Notes under the pieces: model-generated | Seen by the model: only the letters and a program-made list of their open reading frames with translations | Told to the model about the DNA's origin: nothing | The model's database searches: none | Made by a program: the position numbers and the translations under genes | In this document: piece after piece, positions 50,708 to 59,983 of the stretch | Layout: each line of letters begins with the position of its first letter | Numbering within the stretch: the first letter of the stretch is position 1 | From: DATEAV01 sp964575425 | GTDB lineage: Bacteria > Chloroflexota > Anaerolineae > Anaerolineales > E44-bin32 | Direction of reading: 5' to 3' | NCBI GenBank assembly: GCA_964575425.1 | Contig: CAZNRD010000011.1 | Location: 1 to 64,000 of the forward strand | Length of the DNA stretch: 64,000 bases

Positions 50708-53700
50708 TCAGTGTATCGGCAGCCGCTCCACCCGCACGGTCCCCTCTCCCAGCAGGCGCTCGAGCTGGTTGTGCAGGTCCTGGCAGTAGCCGGTGGTCGA
50801 GTTTGGGAACTCCAGATGGTAGCGGCGCGAAGCCTCGTACACGTGAAGTGCAAAGCGATCGGAGCCTGGATAGGAGGTAAGCAGGCCGTGCACGCGGCGC
50901 AGGCGCAGGGCATCGCGCCGGCGCTCGCCGGTCGAATGGAGGGTCACCGTGACCATCAGGAGGTCTGTCCCCTGGCGCAGGTCGGGGGCCGGTTCGACGG
51001 GAAGGCTCGGCAGCGGAGCCGAGGGCATGGGTGGCGGCGGCTCCGTCTGCGGGGCAGCCGCCTCGACATCCACATCTGCCGCCATCCCCTCGGCTCCAGA
51101 GGCGATGAAGGCCGGCGCTGGCAGAATATCGTCGTAGAGAGTGGGCTCGGCCTCCGGCTCCACCGGCGCCGGGGGAGCCGGCTGTCTGTCCGAGGCGCCA
51201 GCCATTGACTCCAGGTCCTGCGACATTTCTTCCACCAGGACCTTGGGTTCCCCCCTTTCTCCGTCAATCCGTCCGCGCGCGACCACGATCATGTCCGGCT
51301 GAAGCCAGGCGCAGACGTCCTTCCACGTGCGGCTGAACACGACCAGCTCGATCGCGCCCTGGACGTCCTCCAGCGTGACGAAAGCCATCGACTTGCCGCT
51401 GCGCGTCTGGTACGGGCGGATGGCGCTGACCAGCCCGGCGACGACGACCGTCTGCCCCTGAGCGGCGTCGCTCAGCTCGGCGCTGAAGTGGGTCACGACG
51501 CGCGTCAGTCTGTCCATGTGCGGCGTCAGCGGGTGCTCGGAGACGTACACCCCCAGCAGTTCTTTCTCCCAGGCGAGCATCTGGCGGCGCGGCACATCCG
51601 ACGGTGCGGGGGGAAGCTGCAACGTGTCGCTCATCGCGGCGGGGCCGGAGAAGAGGGTGAGCTGCCCGATCTCCGCTGCGCGGAAGTGGGAGGTCGAGGC
51701 GCTCAGGATCTGATCGAGGGCGTCGAGCAAGGCGGTGCGCTGCGCCAGTGTGTCGAGCGCGCCCACGCGAATCATGCATTCGAGCGCACGCTTGCCGATC
51801 TGACGCAGATCGACGCGGCGGCCAAGATCATCGAGGCTGTGGAAGGGGCCGCCCTCGGCGCGGGACCGCAGCATCGATTGAACGGCGGCCTCGCCGACGT
51901 TCTTGATGGCCCCCAGCCCGAAGCGGATGGCGGGTGGCCTGCCGTCACGCTCTTCGATTTCGAAGTCCAGGCCACTGGAATTGATATTCGGCGCCAGCAC
52001 ATCGATCCCGGCGCGACGGCAGTCGGCGACGTAGAGGGCGACGCGATCGGTGTCATGCTTGAACACCGACAGCAGGGCGGTCATGTACTCGATCGGGTAA
52101 TGGGCCTTCAGGTAGGCCGTCTGCACGCAGATCACGGCATAGTCGGCGGCGTGGCCCTTGGGGAAGCCGTAGCGGGCGAAGGCCTCCCAGTCGTCGAAGA
52201 CGGCATGCGCCACCTGCGCCGGGACGCCTCGGCTGACAGCACCGGCGACAAAGCGGTCGCGCTCATTGTGCAGCGCCTCCGCCTTCTTCTTGGCCACTGC
52301 CTTGCGCAGGTTGTCGGCCTCGGAGGCCGTGTACCCGGCCAGGCGCATGGCCGTGTACATGATCTGCTCCTGGTAGACGGTGATGCCGAAGGTCTCTTCC
52401 AGGATCGGCTGCAGGTCGCGATGGCGGTACGTGACCTCTTCCTCGCCGTGCATGCGTCGGATGTAGTCCGGGATGAATTCCATCGGGCCCGGGCGGTAGA
52501 GCGCCACCATGGCGGTGACGTGCGCCAGGGTCTTGGGCTTCATCTCCATCAGGTAGCGGCGCATGCCCGCGCCTTCCACCTGGAAGACCCCCAGGACATC
52601 GCCGCGGCCGAGAAGGTCGTAGGCCTCGGGATCGTCGACGGGGATGGAGTGGATGTCGAGGTGCACGCCGTGACGCTGGTGGATCAGGTCGCAGGCGCGC
52701 GCCATGACCGTCAGCGTGGAGAGGCCGAGGAAGTCGACCTTGAGCAGGCCGAGTGCCTCGAGCACCTGCATCTCGAACTGGGTGACGGCGCCGATGGGGC
52801 TGTCGTCGCCGCTGCCCTTGGTGGGGCGGTGCAGCGGAACGTAGTCGATGATCGGGCGGTCGGCGATGATGACACCGGCGGCATGCGTGCCGGCGTTGCG
52901 CGCCACGCCCTCGAGGCGTGCGGCGGTGTCGATCAGCTCCTTCAGGTAGGGTGTGCTTTCGTAGGCCTCGCGCAGCTGCGGCACGCTCTCCAGTGCCTCG
53001 GGAATGGTCACCGGTTTTCCGGGGACGTTCGGCACAAGCTTGGCCACGCGATCGACTTCGGGCAGGGGGATATCCATGACGCGCCCCACGTCGCGCAAGG
53101 CCGCGCGGGCGCCCAGCGTCCCGAAGGTGATGATTTGCGCCACCCGGTCGGAGCCGTACCGGCGCGCGGCATATTCCAACATCTCGTGGCGCCGGTCGTC
53201 CTGGAAATCCAGATCGATGTCGGGCATGGAGACGCGGCCCGGGTTGAGGAAGCGCTCGAAGATCAGCCCGTGCTCGATCGGATCGACCAGGGTGATGCCG
53301 AGGGCGTAGGCGACGATCGAGCCCGAGGCCGAGCCGCGGGCGTTGTACCAGATGCTGAGGTGCCGCGCCTGGCGGCACAGGTCCCACACGATGAGGAAGT
53401 AGGTGTCGAAGCCCATCTGGTGGATGGTCTGCAGCTCGTAGTCGAGCCGCTGGCGCAGCACCGGGTCGTCGGCGCGGGGGCCATAGCGCCGGCGCAGGCC
53501 CTCCTCGCACTGCTGGCGCAGGTACGTCTCGGCAGTGAAGCCCTCGGGAACGGGGAACTCGGGCAGGTGATAGCCCTTGGAGCTCAGGTCGACGTTGCAG
53601 CGTTCGGCAATCCAGAGGGTGTTGTCGATGGCTCCGGGCACTTCGCTGAAAAGCGCCTGCATCTCCTGCGGGGTGCGCAGGTGGTAGGAGGCATCGGTCA

Positions 53701-54409
53701 TGCGCATCCGGTCGGGGTCCGAGCGGACGGCGCCGGTGCCGATGCAGAGCAGGATGTCCTGCAGATCCGCGTCGTCGGGGTTGATGTAGTGGACGTCGTT
53801 GCTGGCGATCAGGCGCAGGCCGTAGCGCGGCGCCAGCTCGAGCATGGCCTTGTTGACGGCTGGCAGTTCCGGGATGGCGTGCTGCTGCACTTCGAGGAAG
53901 AATCGGTCGCGGCCGAACAGCTGCAGGTACCAGTCGATCAGGCGCTCCGCCTCGGCCGTGCGGCCTTCGGCCAGAGCCCGGGGGATTTCGCCGGACATGC
54001 AGCCGGTGCTGCAGATCAAGCCCTGGCTGTGGGAGGCAAGGAAATTGTGGTCGATGCGCGGTCGGTAGTAGAAGCCTTCCAGCTGCGCGGCCGTGGCAAT
54101 CTGGAGCAGGTTGTGATAGCCGTTCACGTCTTCCGCGAGCAGCAGCAGGTGGAAGGCGCGGCTGTCGAGCTGTGGGTCGCGATCGGTCATGCGCCGCGGT
54201 GCCAGGTAGGCCTCCATGCCAAGGATGGGCTTGATGCCTGCCCGCGTGGCCGCGTGATAGAAATCGACCGCGCCGAACATGGCGCCGTGGTCGGTCAGGG
54301 CAATGGCGGGCATGCCCAGTTCGCGGGCGCGCTGCACCAGCGCCGGGATGCGGCTCAACCCATCCAGCAGGGAGTATTCGGAATGTACGTGCAGGTGGAC
54401 GAAGGACAT
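50708..54409 (-). CDS. dnaE: DNA polymerase III alpha subunit
   Basis: A 1233-residue C-family polymerase of the DnaE1 type. The PHP domain starts at HVHSEYSLLDG; the catalytic aspartates lie in PDIDLDFQDDRR; the fingers and beta-binding region follow, then the OB domain (GKSMAFVTLEDVQG) and a tail with an Ala/Glu/Pro-rich linker near residues 1060-1140. It is the main replicative polymerase. The start is the ATG before SFVHLHVHSE, about 50 bp after a -10 element. Confidence 0.95.
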   Translation of the reverse strand: MSFVHLHVHSEYSLLDGLSRIPALVQRARELGMPAIALTDHGAMFGAVDFYHAATRAGIKPILGMEAYLAPRRMTDRDPQLDSRAFHLLLLAEDVNGYHNLLQIATAAQLEGFYYRPRIDHNFLASHSQGLICSTGCMSGEIPRALAEGRTAEAERLIDWYLQLFGRDRFFLEVQQHAIPELPAVNKAMLELAPRYGLRLIASNDVHYINPDDADLQDILLCIGTGAVRSDPDRMRMTDASYHLRTPQEMQALFSEVPGAIDNTLWIAERCNVDLSSKGYHLPEFPVPEGFTAETYLRQQCEEGLRRRYGPRADDPVLRQRLDYELQTIHQMGFDTYFLIVWDLCRQARHLSIWYNARGSASGSIVAYALGITLVDPIEHGLIFERFLNPGRVSMPDIDLDFQDDRRHEMLEYAARRYGSDRVAQIITFGTLGARAALRDVGRVMDIPLPEVDRVAKLVPNVPGKPVTIPEALESVPQLREAYESTPYLKELIDTAARLEGVARNAGTHAAGVIIADRPIIDYVPLHRPTKGSGDDSPIGAVTQFEMQVLEALGLLKVDFLGLSTLTVMARACDLIHQRHGVHLDIHSIPVDDPEAYDLLGRGDVLGVFQVEGAGMRRYLMEMKPKTLAHVTAMVALYRPGPMEFIPDYIRRMHGEEEVTYRHRDLQPILEETFGITVYQEQIMYTAMRLAGYTASEADNLRKAVAKKKAEALHNERDRFVAGAVSRGVPAQVAHAVFDDWEAFARYGFPKGHAADYAVICVQTAYLKAHYPIEYMTALLSVFKHDTDRVALYVADCRRAGIDVLAPNINSSGLDFEIEERDGRPPAIRFGLGAIKNVGEAAVQSMLRSRAEGGPFHSLDDLGRRVDLRQIGKRALECMIRVGALDTLAQRTALLDALDQILSASTSHFRAAEIGQLTLFSGPAAMSDTLQLPPAPSDVPRRQMLAWEKELLGVYVSEHPLTPHMDRLTRVVTHFSAELSDAAQGQTVVVAGLVSAIRPYQTRSGKSMAFVTLEDVQGAIELVVFSRTWKDVCAWLQPDMIVVARGRIDGERGEPKVLVEEMSQDLESMAGASDRQPAPPAPVEPEAEPTLYDDILPAPAFIASGAEGMAADVDVEAAAPQTEPPPPMPSAPLPSLPVEPAPDLRQGTDLLMVTVTLHSTGERRRDALRLRRVHGLLTSYPGSDRFALHVYEASRRYHLEFPNSTTGYCQDLHNQLERLLGEGTVRVERLPIH

Positions 54410-54459
54410 GGCTGCCTGGGCCCCGGCGCGTGTCCTTCTCCGCTTTGGGGTTGCGCCGG

Positions 54460-54465
54460 ATTATA
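54460..54465 (-). promoter_or_regulatory. -10 element upstream of dnaE
   Basis: TATAAT on the minus strand in GGCTATAATCCGG, about 50 bp before the dnaE ATG. No convincing -35. Confidence 0.4.
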
Positions 54466-54518
54466 GCCGCACCGCCTCCGACGCGCCAGGGCCGGAAGAG
54501 AGTTCCGGTGAATCAAGG

Positions 54519-54543
54519 AAGGCCTCCGAGTGCCGGAGGCCTT
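54519..54543 (-). terminator. Terminator of the sigma/anti-sigma/bactofilin operon
   Basis: AAGGCCTCCG / CGGAGGCCTT, a perfect 10 bp stem with a 5 nt loop, 18 bp after the stop of the minus-strand bactofilin-like gene. A CCTTGATT run follows on that strand. Confidence 0.65.
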
Positions 54544-54561
54544 CGCCCGCGCAGTTGCGAC

Positions 54562-55524
54562 TCATCGTGAGGCTGCGGACGGTGGGGTGTAGAAGCGGGT
54601 GCCGAAGCGCGTCAGGATCACGGCGCCCACAGCCAGGGATGCCAGAATCAGCGGCGCGACCCAACCCACACAGGGAACCAGACCGATGCCGCCGGTCACC
54701 AGCACCAGCAGGAGTGTGCCGAGGCCGGCGGCCGCGGCGGGATGCATCCCGAACCGGAGCGCCTGCTGCAGCCGCAGGCCGACCTCGAGCCCGGCGCCGA
54801 TGACACCAAAGGCGACCGCCGCCACCACCAGGGCAAAGCCGACGATCCCGACCAGACTCAGACACAGGCTGATGATCAGAAGGACGAGGATCGGCGGGAC
54901 GACGATCAGACTCAGCAGCCCCAGGCCGCCAGCAACCAGCGGCTGCTCGACGACGCCACGGCCCACGCGCGCGGTCGCGTCTGGCCAGACCATCATCACC
55001 AGCACGGCCAGCGCGCCCATTAGCAGCGACTTGAGCAAGAGCACGACTGCGTCGAGCAAGGGCTCGAAGCGGGAGGTCCCGATGCGGTAGATGGTGGTCC
55101 AGCCAAAGGGCGGCGCAGTGATCGCCGGCATGTCAAACGCCTGGCCGGACACCTCCCGTCCCAGGACCGTGGCCCCGGGTTCTTTGTGGACGACGGCTCC
55201 GAATCTCACCAGATCGCCATGCAATACAGCATGTGCGCCCAGTCTGACGGTGCCTCCCAGAGCCGCCAGGTTGCCGAGGACCTCGCCATCGGAGGAGAGC
55301 GTCCCTCCCAGCAGCACGACGTCTCCGTGCACGCGTGAGCCCTGCTCAAGCGTCACCACGCCGCCGATCACGACCAGATCTCCATCCACCGTCTGCCCCG
55401 GCTCCAGGGTGAAGGTATCACCCAGGATCACCTGACCGTCCTGAGGACCGGCGGCCCAGGCCGAGGCAGGCAGCGCAAGAGCTGCGATCACGACCAACAG
55501 AAACGCCCATCGCATTCGCTTCAT
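54562..55524 (-). CDS. Bactofilin-like membrane protein of the sigma-factor operon
   Basis: A 320-residue protein starting at MKRMRWAF, overlapping the anti-sigma stop by 4 bp. A signal peptide (cleavage near AWAAG) precedes a beta-repeat domain with DGDLVVIGG, HGDVVLLGG, GNLAALGG and HGDLVRFG in register, about 18-20 residues apart, as in polymer-forming bactofilins. About four to five transmembrane spans and a short tail ending AASR complete it. It probably forms a periplasm-facing beta-helix anchored in the membrane, and is likely regulated by or sensed through the sigma factor. Confidence 0.7.
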   Translation of the reverse strand: MKRMRWAFLLVVIAALALPASAWAAGPQDGQVILGDTFTLEPGQTVDGDLVVIGGVVTLEQGSRVHGDVVLLGGTLSSDGEVLGNLAALGGTVRLGAHAVLHGDLVRFGAVVHKEPGATVLGREVSGQAFDMPAITAPPFGWTTIYRIGTSRFEPLLDAVVLLLKSLLMGALAVLVMMVWPDATARVGRGVVEQPLVAGGLGLLSLIVVPPILVLLIISLCLSLVGIVGFALVVAAVAFGVIGAGLEVGLRLQQALRFGMHPAAAAGLGTLLLVLVTGGIGLVPCVGWVAPLILASLAVGAVILTRFGTRFYTPPSAASR

Positions 55525-56057
55525 CGCGCAACTCCTTGAATTGCGAAGCGGTAGATCGAGGCCACCCACAACATTCCCAGGATCCCGAGGCCGGATGCCA
55601 GCGCCAGGGCCAGAAGTGCCGGGTCGACTGCGTGTGTCGCTTTCATGATTGCGCCCAGGACATTCATCAGCCAACACAGCCGGGCGACGAATGCCGCCAG
55701 GCGCTCCATCCATGTCAGGGCCAGGTAGGCCGGCGACTGCAGCAGGGCCACCGTCCGAGCGAGCAGGATCAAGGCCAGCCCCAGCCCGCCAGCGCAGATC
55801 ACGGCCAGCAGGGTCCAGGGTTGGCGGCGGCGCTCCTTCGCCTCTTCTGCCTCGCGGCGCGCCCGCCAGCGCTGAGCGAAGCCCGGCCGCGGGCCGATTG
55901 TCTCCGCCCGATGCATCTGGGCCTCGACCTGTGCCCATGCGTCGGCCAGCGACCGGCACTGGGCGCAGACGGCCAGGTGTTGCTGCAGCACCTGCTCCAC
56001 CTCGGGGGACCGAGGGGCATCATCCAGGAGCCAATCTTCATACGGCCGATGGCTCAT
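55521..56057 (-). CDS. Anti-sigma factor, zinc-finger type
   Basis: A 178-residue protein with an N-terminal anti-sigma zinc finger, HLAVCAQC (HxxxCxxC) around residues 27-34, an Arg/Glu-rich linker, then hydrophobic segments near residues 82-100, 113-135 and 145-165. It would hold the ECF sigma factor at the membrane until a signal releases it. The start lies inside the sigma gene (20 bp overlap). Confidence 0.85.
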   Translation of the reverse strand: MSHRPYEDWLLDDAPRSPEVEQVLQQHLAVCAQCRSLADAWAQVEAQMHRAETIGPRPGFAQRWRARREAEEAKERRRQPWTLLAVICAGGLGLALILLARTVALLQSPAYLALTWMERLAAFVARLCWLMNVLGAIMKATHAVDPALLALALASGLGILGMLWVASIYRFAIQGVAR

Positions 56058-56646
56058 GCGTGACCTCTCCCAGGCCGGCTTGCTCCCCCGAGGCTTCGAG
56101 CCAGCGGCTGGCCAACGTGCGCCTCGCGCGGTGCAGCCGGCTCTTCACAGCGCTCACCGAAAGGGAGAGCGCCGAGGCGATCTCTTCGTAGGAAAGGCCG
56201 TACCAGTAGCGGAGCACAACCACTGCTCGTTCCTGCGGAGCCAGGGAGCGGGTGAGGCCGTCGATCGCATCGCGGCGCTGTGCTCGCATCAACCGTTCCT
56301 CCGGGCCGTCGTCCTGGTCTACCTGCTCATCATCGAGTGACTGCTGCGTGCTCGACTGCGGATGTCGTCTGCGGTGCCGCAGGATGTCAATGCAGCGATG
56401 CGAGGCGATGGCCAGGAGCCAGGTGCCGAACGGACGTCCTGGGTCATAGCGCTTGAGGGCGCGGAAGGCGCGGAGGAAGCTCTCCTGCGCCGCGTCCTCA
56501 GCCTCGTCGTCGTCGCCGAGCATCCGCCGGCACAGGTTGAAGACCGGACGTTGATAAGCCTCAACCATGCGACAGAAGGCCTCGACATCGCCCCGCTGAG
56601 CCCGCCCCACCCATTCCTCGTGTTCGGCATCGACCGGCACTCTCAC
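56038..56646 (-). CDS. ECF RNA polymerase sigma factor
   Basis: A 202-residue sigma-70 family group IV factor. Region 2 contains the DDDEAEDAAQESFLRAFRAL helix and FGTWLLAIASHRC; region 4 contains LAPQERAVVVLRYWYGLSYEEIA and the DNA-binding SVSAVKSRLHRARR. It starts with GTG (an in-frame GTG six bases on is an alternative) after an AGGA. It is first of a three-gene operon with its zinc-finger anti-sigma factor and a bactofilin-like membrane protein, pointing to an envelope-response role (inference). Confidence 0.93.
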   Translation of the reverse strand: MRVPVDAEHEEWVGRAQRGDVEAFCRMVEAYQRPVFNLCRRMLGDDDEAEDAAQESFLRAFRALKRYDPGRPFGTWLLAIASHRCIDILRHRRRHPQSSTQQSLDDEQVDQDDGPEERLMRAQRRDAIDGLTRSLAPQERAVVVLRYWYGLSYEEIASALSLSVSAVKSRLHRARRTLASRWLEASGEQAGLGEVTHEPSAV

Positions 56647-56725
56647 CAGGAATCCTTGTCGGTTTGCCTCTGCTTTGATCTACGCCGAAACCCTGCCCGG
56701 GTCGCGATTGGCCAGGGAGGCCCTG

Positions 56726-59700
56726 TCAGGAGCGGGGGAATCGGGGGAGGACCGTGGTAGGCGTGGGCACAACCGCCCGATCTCCCAGGGCAAGGTCACG
56801 CGGCGCCTTGCCGGGTTCGGATGGCGCGCCCTGATAGATGGCGATCGGCGTCCCCTCGCCGGTGTACTTGAGTTCGAGGTAGGCCTGCCCCAGAAGGTAG
56901 CCCTCGCTGTCGACCGCGCAAGAGGTGACGTGGCCGATCACCCGCCCGCGGCGATCCACCACCGGGTCGCCGGTATGCGCCATGCGCACGCCCTTCTCGT
57001 CGAAGCGAAAGCGCACCACCTCGCCCTTGCGGCTGGCTTCCTGCGCCAGGAAGGCGCTGCGGCCGACGAACCACGGCTTGTGTGTCTTGACGTAGGAGGC
57101 GAAGCCGGCGGCGCCGACGCCCAGGCCAAGCGGCCCGGCCATCTCGTGACCGTAGAGCGGCAGACCGGCTTCGGTGCGGAGCGAGTCGCGCGCGCCCAGG
57201 CCAACCGGCTTGAGGCCAAGCGGTCCGCCCACGGCGAGGAGCGCGTTCCAGAGGTCAACGCTCTTCTCAGGGTGCACGAAGAGCTCGAAGGCGACGCGCT
57301 CGCCGGTGTAGCCCGTGCGGCTGACGACCAGCTCGAAGCCGCCGAAGACACCTTCCGTCACTCCGGCCCACGGCAGCGCTCGAAGCCGTGAGGCCGTGTT
57401 CGCATCGCAGCCCAGGGCGATCAGGATGTCGCGGCTCTTCGGCCCCTGCAGGGCAATATCGACTCGCATTGCCTCGCTTTCCTTGGTATCGCGCAGGTTG
57501 CGCAGGCGACACCCTCGCCCAAAGGCGAGCGCCCAGGGTCGATCGAGATCGACGCAGACCTCGCCAGCGCGGACGGCGTTGAGCCAGGCCCAGTCCTTGT
57601 CGTCGTTGGAGGCGTTGACGACGACCAGGTAGGCCTCTGCGCTCCTGCGGTAGATCATAGTGTCGTCGATGACGCAGGCATCCGGAGCAAGGAACTGTGT
57701 GTAGAGTGACTCGCCGACCTCGAGCGCGGCGACATCATTCCCCACCACGGAGTCCAGGAAGGCACACGCCTGAGGCCCCTCCACCAGGTAGACGCCCATA
57801 TGGCTGACGTCGAACAAACCGGCGGCCTGCCTCGTGGCCAGATGCTCCTCCAGGACCGAGGTGTACCAGACCGGCATCTCCCAGCCGGCGAAGGGAACCA
57901 TCTTTGCGCCGAGGGCGCGGTGGGTCGCGTGCAGGGCCGTCTTGTGCAGTTCGGTCTGCTCGGGCTCTGCCCACCGGAAATGAGGTAGGGCATTCCGAGA
58001 GGCCTTTTCGATGCCGACATACCACGGCTTGTCCACGCCATCGGACTCCGCATCCGCTTTGGGCGTGACGTCGGCGGCCTCGGCGTTCCGCACCACCACT
58101 GGGCCGGGGAGGCGCTTGCGCGGGTCGTCGGGGTCGATGGCGACGAACCCGTCCGAGAGATCGCGCAGCCAGGTCTGGGTGAGGCTGGCGTCGGCGGAGG
58201 GGACGGTGAGGCTCCAGCGCGTGCGATCGTCGCGGGTCAGGATGCCTTCGACGCGGCGCCTGGGGGTGCGGAGGTGCAGGCGCACAGTCTGGCCTGTTGT
58301 CAGTTGCTCCGGGCGGCTGCTTGTGGCCCAGCGCAGCAGACCCTCGGCCGCCTCGCCCCGCACTTCGATGCGGGCGAACTTGCCGCGTGGGGCCGGGTCG
58401 TCGAGGTAGTAGAAGTGAGGGTAGCTGTGCTGTTCGGGCTCGAAGTCGATGCCCATGCGGGTGGCCAGGTCGCGCACCTCGAGGCGCGCCTGGTTGAGCA
58501 GGTCGAAGTCGATCTTCGCTCGCTGCTGCGGCCCCTTGCGGTTGGGGAGCGAGTAGGGGAGACAGGCTTTGAGCACGCGGGCGATGATGCGCCCGACCGT
58601 TCTGGCCTCCTCTTCGCGAAAGCCGCGCTGGGTGATCCACGGCGTGCCAAAACGGATGCCGCTGGGGTTGGCGGCGGAGGCGTCGCCGGGAATGGTGTTG
58701 CGGTTGGCCACAATCCCCGCCAGGTCGAGGATGCGAGCGCCCTGGTCGCCGGAGAGCGGCGTGCCATCTGGCCCCATGACCGACTTGCAGTCGACGTTCG
58801 TCAGGTGGGTGTCGCTGCCGCCGAAGGGGATGCGGAGTCCTTCGCCGGCCAGCGCCTCGGTGAGGGCGACGCAGTTGACGACAATCTGTTTCTGCAGGGC
58901 CTTGAACAAGTCGGTGGCAGCGAGTTTGAAGGCGACGGCCTGCGCGGCGATGGTGTTGATGTGTGGGCCACCCTGCTCGCCGGGGAAGACGGCGCGGTCG
59001 ATCAGCCGCGCCAGCTTCGGGTCGGTCGTCAGGATGACGGCGCCGCGCGGGCCGCACAGCGACTTGTGTGTGGTGAAGGTGATGACGTGGGCGAAGCCGA
59101 CGGGAGAGGGGAAGACGCCGGCAGCCACCAGCCCGGCCACATGGGCGATGTCGGCAAACAGGTAGGCGCCGACGGCGTCGGCGATGGCGCGGAAGCGCCG
59201 CCAGTCGACCGACCACGGATACGAAGAGTAGCCGGCGATGATCATCTTGGGCCGGTGGGCGCGGGCGAGCGCCTCGACGGCGTCGTAGTCGATGCGTTCG
59301 CTCGCGGGATCGACCACGTAGTGGACGATGTTGTAGTACTTGCCCGAGCGGTTCACGGGGGAGCCGTGGGTGAGGTGGCCGCCGTGCAGCAGGCTCATGC
59401 CCATGACTGTGTCGCCGGGATTGACGAGGGCGTGATAGACGGCGTTGTTGGCTGGGGCGCCGGAAAGCGCCTGGACGTTAGCGAAGAGTTCGTCCGGCGA
59501 GACGCCGTTGGCGGCGAAGAGTTCGGCGCAGCGGCGCCGGGCGAGCGCCTCGACGGCATCGGCGTACTCCACCCCTTTGTAGTAGCGCGGGTCCGAGCTG
59601 CGGCGGTAGTGCGCCAGGCGGGTCTCGAGGTCGAGGATCTCGTCCTCGGTCATGCGGCGCGTGTCCTCGTCGGGATAGCCTTCGGCATAGATGTTCTGGA

Positions 59701-59869
59701 AGGCGGAGGCGAGGGCCTGGCGGACGGCGAAAGGTGCGGTGCTTTCCGACGGGATGAGGATCAACTTGCGGTATTGCCGCTCGGCTTCGATTTGGGTCAG
59801 GGCATGGAGCGCGGGATCGAGGTCGGCCAGGCTGCCGCGAATGAGGAAGTCGGGCATGGGCATCTCCAT
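56726..59869 (-). CDS. Fused serine hydroxymethyltransferase - aminomethyltransferase (GlyA-GcvT)
   Basis: One uninterrupted 1047-residue frame. Residues 1-480 are a serine hydroxymethyltransferase: YAEGYP near 61-66, PLP Lys269 in FTTHKSLCGPRG, SGIRFGTPWIT at 403-413. About 27 extra residues lie between YAEGYP and RYYKG. Residues 640-1047 are a T-protein: MVPFAGWEMPVWY, GLFDVSHMG and the catalytic-Asp motif VIDDTMIY (Asp735/736). The middle (about 495-600) looks like a worn partial copy of the T-protein folate domain. The fusion would couple two 5,10-methylene-THF reactions of glycine and serine. Start ATG at 59869 is uncertain by up to four codons. Confidence 0.88.
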   Translation of the reverse strand: MEMPMPDFLIRGSLADLDPALHALTQIEAERQYRKLILIPSESTAPFAVRQALASAFQNIYAEGYPDEDTRRMTEDEILDLETRLAHYRRSSDPRYYKGVEYADAVEALARRRCAELFAANGVSPDELFANVQALSGAPANNAVYHALVNPGDTVMGMSLLHGGHLTHGSPVNRSGKYYNIVHYVVDPASERIDYDAVEALARAHRPKMIIAGYSSYPWSVDWRRFRAIADAVGAYLFADIAHVAGLVAAGVFPSPVGFAHVITFTTHKSLCGPRGAVILTTDPKLARLIDRAVFPGEQGGPHINTIAAQAVAFKLAATDLFKALQKQIVVNCVALTEALAGEGLRIPFGGSDTHLTNVDCKSVMGPDGTPLSGDQGARILDLAGIVANRNTIPGDASAANPSGIRFGTPWITQRGFREEEARTVGRIIARVLKACLPYSLPNRKGPQQRAKIDFDLLNQARLEVRDLATRMGIDFEPEQHSYPHFYYLDDPAPRGKFARIEVRGEAAEGLLRWATSSRPEQLTTGQTVRLHLRTPRRRVEGILTRDDRTRWSLTVPSADASLTQTWLRDLSDGFVAIDPDDPRKRLPGPVVVRNAEAADVTPKADAESDGVDKPWYVGIEKASRNALPHFRWAEPEQTELHKTALHATHRALGAKMVPFAGWEMPVWYTSVLEEHLATRQAAGLFDVSHMGVYLVEGPQACAFLDSVVGNDVAALEVGESLYTQFLAPDACVIDDTMIYRRSAEAYLVVVNASNDDKDWAWLNAVRAGEVCVDLDRPWALAFGRGCRLRNLRDTKESEAMRVDIALQGPKSRDILIALGCDANTASRLRALPWAGVTEGVFGGFELVVSRTGYTGERVAFELFVHPEKSVDLWNALLAVGGPLGLKPVGLGARDSLRTEAGLPLYGHEMAGPLGLGVGAAGFASYVKTHKPWFVGRSAFLAQEASRKGEVVRFRFDEKGVRMAHTGDPVVDRRGRVIGHVTSCAVDSEGYLLGQAYLELKYTGEGTPIAIYQGAPSEPGKAPRDLALGDRAVVPTPTTVLPRFPRS

Positions 59870-59911
59870 GGAAAGGTGGGCGCGGGCGCGGGCGAAATGT
59901 CAGACAAATGC

Positions 59912-59940
59912 ATTGTATGCCCGCCGTCGGAGCGGGTCAA
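59912..59940 (-). promoter_or_regulatory. Promoter of the glyA-gcvT fusion gene
   Basis: TTGACC (59935-59940) and TACAAT (59912-59917) on the minus strand with a 17 bp spacer. The start codon lies about 42 bp downstream. I saw no riboswitch-like structure in the short leader. Confidence 0.6.
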
Positions 59941-59983
59941 GGAAGCGGGTCACCTATGGCGGCGACGTTTGGATTCGCGCGGG

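Noticed and set aside
51488..54466. A 992-codon open frame on the plus strand opposite dnaE
   Set aside because: Shadow of dnaE; no recognisable motif, and composition is typical of antisense GC-rich frames.
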